A stretch of DNA of 64,000 bases, from contig NZ_QMEW01000002.1 in the NCBI RefSeq assembly GCF_003284965.1, positions 186,001-250,000 on the forward strand, in the 5' to 3' direction. Origin of the DNA: Mycolicibacterium sp. GF69 (GTDB lineage: Bacteria > Actinomycetota > Actinomycetes > Mycobacteriales > Mycobacteriaceae). Shown in pieces: positions 58,572 through 64,000 of this stretch (its first letter is position 1; each line of letters begins with the position of its first letter). The notes under the pieces were generated by a model. That model was not told the DNA's origin, did no database searches, and worked only from the letters and a program-made list of their open reading frames with translations. The position numbers and the translations under genes are program-made.

Positions 58572-58634
58572 AAACCTGTGACGGCGAGCGAGAACCACGG
58601 GAAGACATGATATCGCCGGCTGACGCTGCGCAGG

Positions 58635-59414
58635 TCAGACCAGGCCGGCGACGAACTTCGCTGCCTCCTGAACCATTCCGGTGCTGACGTAGTCGTTGTG
58701 CGCGAACGGGTTGCGCCCGCGCGAACAGATCGGGTCGCCATCCTTACAGAGATCGATCGCTCTACCGGCGAACACCGAGTTGGTGATCGGGTTGTTGAAT
58801 TTCGCGGCCGGGTTGCCGAACACCGCGACCGCGGCGATGTTCGGTTGCAGGCTTCCGGGCAACGGCGGAGCCGACCCGATCGAGCCGATCTTGTTGCCGA
58901 GCGGCGGCACACCGGCCAGCATGTCGATGACCGCGGCGCCCTGCGAGTATCCGCCGAGCACGATGCGGGTCGACGGGCACTGCTGAGCCAGCATCGCCAC
59001 CCGGTTGGTGGCGTCGCTCGCACCGTCGGCGGCGGCCAGGAAGTCGTACGAAGCCGGATAGTTGACCGCGTACGCGGTGACGCTGCGTCCGGCCGTCAAG
59101 CCCCGAAGCGCGTTGACGAACGCCGTGCCGGGCGTCCCGAGGCCCGGGGTGTCGTCGGTGCCGCGGGCGAAGATCACCTCGATGTCGCTGCAGTTCGACG
59201 CGGAGCTGCCATAGCCGGGTGTGGCGGCAGGCGTGCCGTAGCCGGGTGCGTACGCCGGCCCGGGTGCGGCGCCGGATCCGTATCCGGGGCCGACCGGCCC
59301 GGGCGGGGGACCTGGTTGGCCCGCGGCCGGCGGCGCCGCGCTGCCGACGAGCCCGGCGACGGCGATGGCGGCTGTGGCGACCGTCAGCCGGACCGCCTCG
59401 CGCAGCAAAGTCAC
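58635..59414 (-). CDS. Secreted cutinase-family esterase with Pro/Gly linker (third)
   Basis: A 259-residue cutinase. After the signal peptide comes a Pro/Gly/Ala/Tyr linker of about 45 residues with PGYG repeats. The catalytic domain follows: FARGTDDTPGLG, GGYSQGAAV, CKDGDPICSRGRN and PFAHNDY. The linker is absent from its neighbours and may let the domain reach through the outer envelope. Confidence 0.9.
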   Translation of the reverse strand: MTLLREAVRLTVATAAIAVAGLVGSAAPPAAGQPGPPPGPVGPGYGSGAAPGPAYAPGYGTPAATPGYGSSASNCSDIEVIFARGTDDTPGLGTPGTAFVNALRGLTAGRSVTAYAVNYPASYDFLAAADGASDATNRVAMLAQQCPSTRIVLGGYSQGAAVIDMLAGVPPLGNKIGSIGSAPPLPGSLQPNIAAVAVFGNPAAKFNNPITNSVFAGRAIDLCKDGDPICSRGRNPFAHNDYVSTGMVQEAAKFVAGLV

Positions 59415-59585
59415 GCGGACATACTCACATACCGAGGGGTCTGCTGGCTAACAGTTGGCCCGTGCTGGCGGCTCGGTGAGCGGGCCTCCGGCCAGGTCTC
59501 GGCAACGGCGTTTCCGAGCGGTCGCCGGCCGAAAGCGGTGACGGGCGCGGGTCATCACAGGGCTTAGGCTGGCCGCGGGGGAGTG

Positions 59586-60977
59586 ATGACGGGGAAACCG
59601 ACCACCAAGCTGCAGATCAACGGACACCGGTTCCTTTTGCGGCGCATGACCCACGCACTCGTGCGGGGCGATGTGCGGATGTTGGATGATCCCCTGCGCG
59701 CGCAATCGCTCTCATTGGTCACCGGTGCGGTCTTGGCGGTCATCGCACTCGCAGCCGCGGCCGTCCTGGCCTTCCTGCAACCGCGGGGGGCGCTCGGTGA
59801 CGCCCCGATCGTGATGGTGCGCGACACCGGCGCGCTGTATGTGCGGATCGACCAAACCCTGCATCCGGTGCTGAATCTTGCATCGGCCCGGTTGATCACC
59901 GCTTCGCAGGCCAAGCCCCAAATTGTGAGTGCATCGGCCATCGACGGTGCGCACCGGGGCGCGATGCTCGGTATCCCCGGCGCGCCCGACACGATCGGCA
60001 CACCACTGACCCTCGACGATTCGGGCTGGATGGTCTGCGACGACGAATCGTCGACGACCACTGTGGTGGCCGGACCGGTCAACGAACCGCCCCCCGCGCG
60101 CCGCAGCGTACTGGTTAGTGCCGTCGGCGAAGGCGCGGCGGCGACGTACCTGGTCTTCGGCGGGCAGCGCGCGGCGGTCGATCTGCGAAACCCGGCCGTG
60201 GTTCGGGCGCTTGCACTCGAGGGTGTTGCGCCGCGGCCGGTTTCGCGCACGCTGCTGGACACCCTGCCTGAGGTCGCCGAGATCTCGGCACCATACATCC
60301 GCGATGCCGGTGCCCCCGGACCGTCTTCCCTGCACCGGCTGCGGGTCGGCACGGTGCTGCGGGTGCCACGGGCCGATGCGGCCGAGCTGTACGTCGTGCT
60401 CGCGACCGGCGTACAGCGGATAAATGCGGTGGCGGCTGATCTCATCAGGTTCACCCAGCCGCAGGCCGGCTACGAGATCACGACGGTCGAACCGGGTGCC
60501 ATCGGTTCGGTTCCGGTTGTCGACGACCTGCCCGTGAACGAGTTTCCCGAACATCCCGGGGCGGCGCACGATCCGGTGCTGTGTGCTCGGTGGCGGTGGT
60601 CGGGAGGTTCGAAGTCCGTCGCGCTCGCCGCCATCACCGTCGACTCGGTGCCCACCGGTGGCGTGGGCACGCCAGTTGCGTTGGCGCAGGCCGACGCCGC
60701 AGCCGGCGGGATCGACAACTTCGCGATGAGCAGGGGCCGCAGCGCATATGTGCGGGCGGCAGGTGTCAGCGGCGACGGCGCGCGCAACGGAACGCTGTTC
60801 CTGGTGAACGAGGCCGGCGTGGTGTTCGGCATCCGTGACGAGGAAACCGCCGAACGGCTCGGCCTGACCGGCGATCCGGTACCCGCACCGTGGCCCTTGC
60901 TGGCGCGACTGCCGCGGGGTTCGGAGCTCAGCGTCGCAGCCGCATCAGTCGCGCGGGATAACCACGGGGCGCCGTAA
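59586..60977 (+). CDS. eccB4: ESX-4 core component EccB4
   Basis: A 463-residue type VII secretion EccB. A short cytosolic N-terminus (KLQINGHRFLLRRMTHALVRGD) precedes one transmembrane helix at about residues 44-66. A large periplasmic domain follows with conserved cysteines (WMVCDDES; VLCARWRW). It is part of the membrane channel. ATG 59586 follows GGGGAG. Its 3' end overlaps mycP4 by 33 nt, convergently. Confidence 0.95.
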   Translation: MTGKPTTKLQINGHRFLLRRMTHALVRGDVRMLDDPLRAQSLSLVTGAVLAVIALAAAAVLAFLQPRGALGDAPIVMVRDTGALYVRIDQTLHPVLNLASARLITASQAKPQIVSASAIDGAHRGAMLGIPGAPDTIGTPLTLDDSGWMVCDDESSTTTVVAGPVNEPPPARRSVLVSAVGEGAAATYLVFGGQRAAVDLRNPAVVRALALEGVAPRPVSRTLLDTLPEVAEISAPYIRDAGAPGPSSLHRLRVGTVLRVPRADAAELYVVLATGVQRINAVAADLIRFTQPQAGYEITTVEPGAIGSVPVVDDLPVNEFPEHPGAAHDPVLCARWRWSGGSKSVALAAITVDSVPTGGVGTPVALAQADAAAGGIDNFAMSRGRSAYVRAAGVSGDGARNGTLFLVNEAGVVFGIRDEETAERLGLTGDPVPAPWPLLARLPRGSELSVAAASVARDNHGAP

Positions 60978-62321
60978 CCGCGGGCGCGCCAGCGTGATTG
61001 CGGCCACCGCTGCCGCGATCGCCAGGCAGACGGCGGCTCCGCGGACCGCGACTCCGACGGTCTGGCCGTCGGGCGGGGTGCGGCTCGGCAGCGACACGGT
61101 GGTCACACGCTCGATGTCGGACGCGGGTGCGGCGCCGCCCGTCACCGCGGCAAGTACGTCGACGGCGCCGTGGCCCACCAGGGGATCCCAGCCGGCGGCG
61201 GGGTGGCGCGCCGTCTCCTCGATGCGCCGCATCACCTGCCGGGCCGTCAGCTCCGGCGACCGCGACCGCAGCAGCGCGACGACGCCGGCAACAACGGGTG
61301 CGGCGTAGCTGGTTCCGGCCAGCGGCTTCTCGCCGGTGGAGATTGGCACCGCTGCGACGTAACCCTCGCCGTCGCGGTCCAGCGACACCACCTGCTCGCC
61401 GGGCCCGGCTACGTCGACCCAGGGCCCGGCCAGGCTGAACGCCGATGCCACCCCGTCCGGCCCGAGCGATCCGACGGTCAGGACATAGTCGTCGTACCAC
61501 GCCGGGCTCACCACGGCAGCGACGTCGGACCAGTCGGGACGCCCCGGCCGGACGGGGTTCTGGTGCCGGCATTGTCCGGGCCCGCCGACGTTTCCCGCGG
61601 CGGCCACCACGACGGCATTCTTCGCGTCGACCGCGTACGCCAATGCGGCGCCCAGTGCGCGATCGTCGAATTCCGTGTCGGCCGCGACGCACGCGACGGT
61701 GGACACGTTGATTACGGTGGCACCCATGTCCGCTGCGCTGCGCACCGCGCTCGCAAGGGTGTCGACGTCCCCGAAACCGGATCCGGCCGGGTCGTCGATG
61801 GCCCTGAACTTGTTGCTGGACTGCCGGATACCGATGATCGTGGCATCGGGTGCAATACCGCTGAAGGAGTTGTCAGCGTCCGCGCCGGCGCCGATGATGC
61901 CGGCAACGATCGTGCCGTGACCGTCGCAGTCGTCGGTACCGTCGCCGTGTGAAACGTAATCACCGCCGGGGACGAGATGAGGCAGCAGGCGGTGGCGTGA
62001 CACGCCGGTGTCGATCACCGCGACGGTTTGGCCCGCTCCGCGGGTGAGTCGCCACACGGACCGCAAATCGAGGTCGTCGAGTTGGCCGCCGACCTCGCCG
62101 CCGGGCGTCACGCCTCGAGAAGTCACGCACTGCTCCGATTGCTCGGTGCGGAGCGGCGGTACGGGCGATCGCGAATGAGGCAGCAGCGAATCGTCCACGG
62201 CGGGCGGCGTGATCGCCCATGCTGGGGGAGCGCCGCCCAGCGGGACGAAGCCGACGCTGGTGACCAGAAAGGCGATGACGACCAGAAGGATGCGACAGGT
62301 GCGCCCGAGTGTCCCGCTCAT
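60945..62321 (-). CDS. mycP4: ESX-4 mycosin MycP4 (subtilisin-like protease)
   Basis: A 458-residue S8 protease. It has a signal peptide, a catalytic domain with Asp104 (VIDTGVS), His135 (DGHGTIVAG) and Ser338 (GTSYAAPVV), and a C-terminal anchor helix near residue 430. Mycosins cap and stabilise the type VII channel. ATG 62321 overlaps the eccD4 stop by 4 nt, so the two are coupled. Confidence 0.95.
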   Translation of the reverse strand: MSGTLGRTCRILLVVIAFLVTSVGFVPLGGAPPAWAITPPAVDDSLLPHSRSPVPPLRTEQSEQCVTSRGVTPGGEVGGQLDDLDLRSVWRLTRGAGQTVAVIDTGVSRHRLLPHLVPGGDYVSHGDGTDDCDGHGTIVAGIIGAGADADNSFSGIAPDATIIGIRQSSNKFRAIDDPAGSGFGDVDTLASAVRSAADMGATVINVSTVACVAADTEFDDRALGAALAYAVDAKNAVVVAAAGNVGGPGQCRHQNPVRPGRPDWSDVAAVVSPAWYDDYVLTVGSLGPDGVASAFSLAGPWVDVAGPGEQVVSLDRDGEGYVAAVPISTGEKPLAGTSYAAPVVAGVVALLRSRSPELTARQVMRRIEETARHPAAGWDPLVGHGAVDVLAAVTGGAAPASDIERVTTVSLPSRTPPDGQTVGVAVRGAAVCLAIAAAVAAITLARPRLRRPVVIPRD

Positions 62322-63670
62322 GTCAGCGCCAAGTTGCGAACGAGGTCGAAGACACCCGCGAGCCAGCAAGCCAGCGGGATCACCGCCGCCAACACCGCGT
62401 ACTCAACCAGTTCTGCACCACGACGCGCGGCCAGCCCGGGCGTGACGTCGAAAAGCGGAATCAGGAAGGCGGTTCCCGCGACCGTGGACAGGAGGCCCAA
62501 CCAATGCGCGTGCGGCGGCGCAACCATCGACGTGACCGCGAACGCGATTGCCACACAAGCGAACCCGCATACGGTCAGTGCGCAGCACCGGGCGAACCCG
62601 ATGTGCGTGCGGACACGCAAAAGCAGTACCGCCCCGACGACTACGCCGAACGCTATGGCCGCGGTGGAGAATTCGCGTGTTACAGCCGAGCCGCCACCGA
62701 CAAGCGCGATGCCCGCGGCTGCGGCCACCGACGCGCCGACGATGATCCCCGTCAGCATGTCGTGAGCGATTTTCGCGCGGCCCTGCGCAGCTGGTGTCGG
62801 AGGCTCGGTTGCATCGTCCTCGGGCGGCGCGGGACCGATGCGGGCGAGCCGGATCACCGCTCCCGGGGCCGCGCTTAGGACCGCAAGCGCCTGAGTGGCG
62901 AGCAGGGCTCCGGCGGTGGCGGGCTCGAGACGCCATCCGATCGTCGCGGCCGAAGTCACCGCGCACAACAGAGCGGCCGCGACGATGGCCGTCAGCGGTA
63001 TCTGCCCGCGGCCGGTGCACCGCAGGGCGATGACCGCGACAGCCACTGCGGCCGACGATGCCAGCAGAAGACGTCCCGCGAGCGGACCTGCGGGCACCGC
63101 CACTGCGCCGGTGACCGCGGCCATGATCACCGCGATAACGCTGAAAGCGTTGCACAGCAACGGGTCGGGATGTACGCGGCGAGCGGCGACGGCGGCGGCG
63201 ATGCCGGCGGCTACCAGCCCGGCACCGGTCAGAGCCGGGCCCGAGCCTGCCGCCGAGCGCGCCGACCAGAGGATCGCGGCGCCTCCGACGCCGGCTGCGA
63301 CCAGGCTGGCACCGACGCACAGCTGCGGCGGTACGGCTTCCGGCGCGGGACGCAGCCCGGCGACCATACGGCTGCAATCTCGGTCGCGGAATACGGGTGC
63401 CGGAACTTCGTCGGTGGTGAGCCACAGCAGTTCACCGTCGCGAATATCGTTGTCGTGCAGGGTGGTCGACTCGTCGAGGGGAGACCCGTCGACCCGGCGC
63501 AGCCGCCAGCCCCCACCGGTCTCGGACTCGTCGCGATCCGCGTGGACGAGGTCGACGATCGCGGGCAGCATATCGCCGAGGCGAGCCCGGTCCGGCAGGG
63601 TCAGATCGACCGTCTGCGTGGCGCGTCCGCGGTCGAGGTGAACGGAGACTCGACACAGTGAATCAGGCAT
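62318..63670 (-). CDS. eccD4: ESX-4 membrane channel EccD4
   Basis: A 450-residue EccD. The N-terminal ubiquitin-like domain (CRVSVHLDRGRATQTVDLTLP) covers about residues 1-90 and is followed by about eleven hydrophobic helices. EccD lines most of the type VII inner-membrane pore. ATG 63670 is set by the ubiquitin-like start. It is divergent from eccC4. Confidence 0.94.
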   Translation of the reverse strand: MPDSLCRVSVHLDRGRATQTVDLTLPDRARLGDMLPAIVDLVHADRDESETGGGWRLRRVDGSPLDESTTLHDNDIRDGELLWLTTDEVPAPVFRDRDCSRMVAGLRPAPEAVPPQLCVGASLVAAGVGGAAILWSARSAAGSGPALTGAGLVAAGIAAAVAARRVHPDPLLCNAFSVIAVIMAAVTGAVAVPAGPLAGRLLLASSAAVAVAVIALRCTGRGQIPLTAIVAAALLCAVTSAATIGWRLEPATAGALLATQALAVLSAAPGAVIRLARIGPAPPEDDATEPPTPAAQGRAKIAHDMLTGIIVGASVAAAAGIALVGGGSAVTREFSTAAIAFGVVVGAVLLLRVRTHIGFARCCALTVCGFACVAIAFAVTSMVAPPHAHWLGLLSTVAGTAFLIPLFDVTPGLAARRGAELVEYAVLAAVIPLACWLAGVFDLVRNLALT

Positions 63671-63789
63671 AGCATCCCCCCGAATGACGCCGGTGTGCTC
63701 ACCGTAATGCAGCCGAGGAGAGGCCCGGCGCAGTTCTTTTTCCGGCTGGGGATGGAACCGAATAGGCCGCGGGTGCGTCCGGTTCATTG

Positions 63790-64000
63790 ATGGAGTTTTA
63801 TCGTGAGCCGCGGGCCGTCGTGCTGAAACCGCCTCCAGCCGTGCCGAAAGCGGTCTCGACTAATCCCGTCGCGCGCCTGCTGCCGGTGGTGATGCTCGTC
63901 GCAGCGGTCGGCATGATGGTCGTCTACTTCACGTCAGGGGCGGGGGCGAACCGCACGCCGATGTTCATGTTTTTTCCGCTGATGATGGTCATGTCGGTGC
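63790..64000 (+). CDS. eccC4: ESX-4 ATPase EccC4 (5' part only)
   Basis: The first 70 codons are present, then the window ends. The sequence begins MEFYREPRAVVLKPPPAVP and has two hydrophobic helices (LLPVVMLVAAVGMMVVYFT; FMFFPLMMVMS), matching the N-terminus of EccC motor ATPases. The three FtsK/SpoIIIE domains would lie beyond. Assignment rests on this pattern and the ESX-4 context. Confidence 0.88.
   Translation, partial: MEFYREPRAVVLKPPPAVPKAVSTNPVARLLPVVMLVAAVGMMVVYFTSGAGANRTPMFMFFPLMMVMSV

Overview
The window is GC-rich, densely coded actinobacterial DNA and almost certainly comes from a Mycobacterium/Mycolicibacterium chromosome. The evidence is gene content and order. The S10 and spc ribosomal operons are separated by an arylsulfatase/formylglycine-generating-enzyme module. 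sppA, LCMT-type methyltransferases, secY-adk-map and sigL-rslA follow. Further on come mmsA-fadE9-mmsB, the infA-rpmJ-rpsM-rpsK-rpsD-rpoA-rplQ-truA alpha cluster, cutinases, and the ESX-4 genes eccB4-mycP4-eccD4-eccC4. From memory, most of this matches the M. tuberculosis order in two blocks (Rv0700-Rv0753 and Rv3447-Rv3462), which here lie close together. I cannot name the species from sequence alone.

Layout. 1-6.5 kb is accessory: a truncated DHA2 exporter with a divergent TetR regulator, two tandem cytochromes P450 with matching operators, and a lipoprotein carboxylesterase. 6.6-12.5 kb is the S10 operon (rpsJ to rpsQ), ending at a strong terminator. 12.5-18 kb holds a TetR/DUF2306 divergent pair and the sulfatase, lipoprotein and FGE module. 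18-22.6 kb is rplN to rplO, with its own promoter and terminator. 22.6-30.4 kb has sppA, three tandem methyltransferases, secY, adk and map. 30.4-36.7 kb has sigL-rslA followed by a compact operon: ThDP enzyme, SRPBCC protein, KAS III-like protein (frameshifted), PLP aminotransferase and MarR regulator. 36.7-52.2 kb is mixed metabolism and signalling: NmrA/MarR pair, GAF kinase with NarL-type regulator, HAD, nitroreductase, valine catabolism, two F420/LLM oxidoreductases, a CRP-domain histidine kinase beside a receiver/thioredoxin-reductase-like fusion, and an alpha/beta hydrolase. 52.2-57.2 kb is the infA to truA cluster. 57.2-64 kb has three cutinases and the start of ESX-4.

The most interesting part is 30.4-36.7 kb. 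The sigL promoter and the promoter of the downstream accessory operon share the same layout (TGAAC[C/T], 16-nt spacer, CGT[A/G]TC). This suggests that the extracytoplasmic sigma factor SigL and its zinc anti-sigma RslA control a small biosynthetic pathway that I do not recall at this position in M. tuberculosis. Other unusual features are three short tandem duplications (25-26 bp period) that each cover a stop codon, a 27-bp in-frame duplication in a methyltransferase, a 23-bp-arm inverted repeat with a second single copy elsewhere, several clear palindromic operators, and a 7-codon leader ORF overlapping the rplQ start. I saw no rRNA, tRNA, CRISPR array or insertion sequence.
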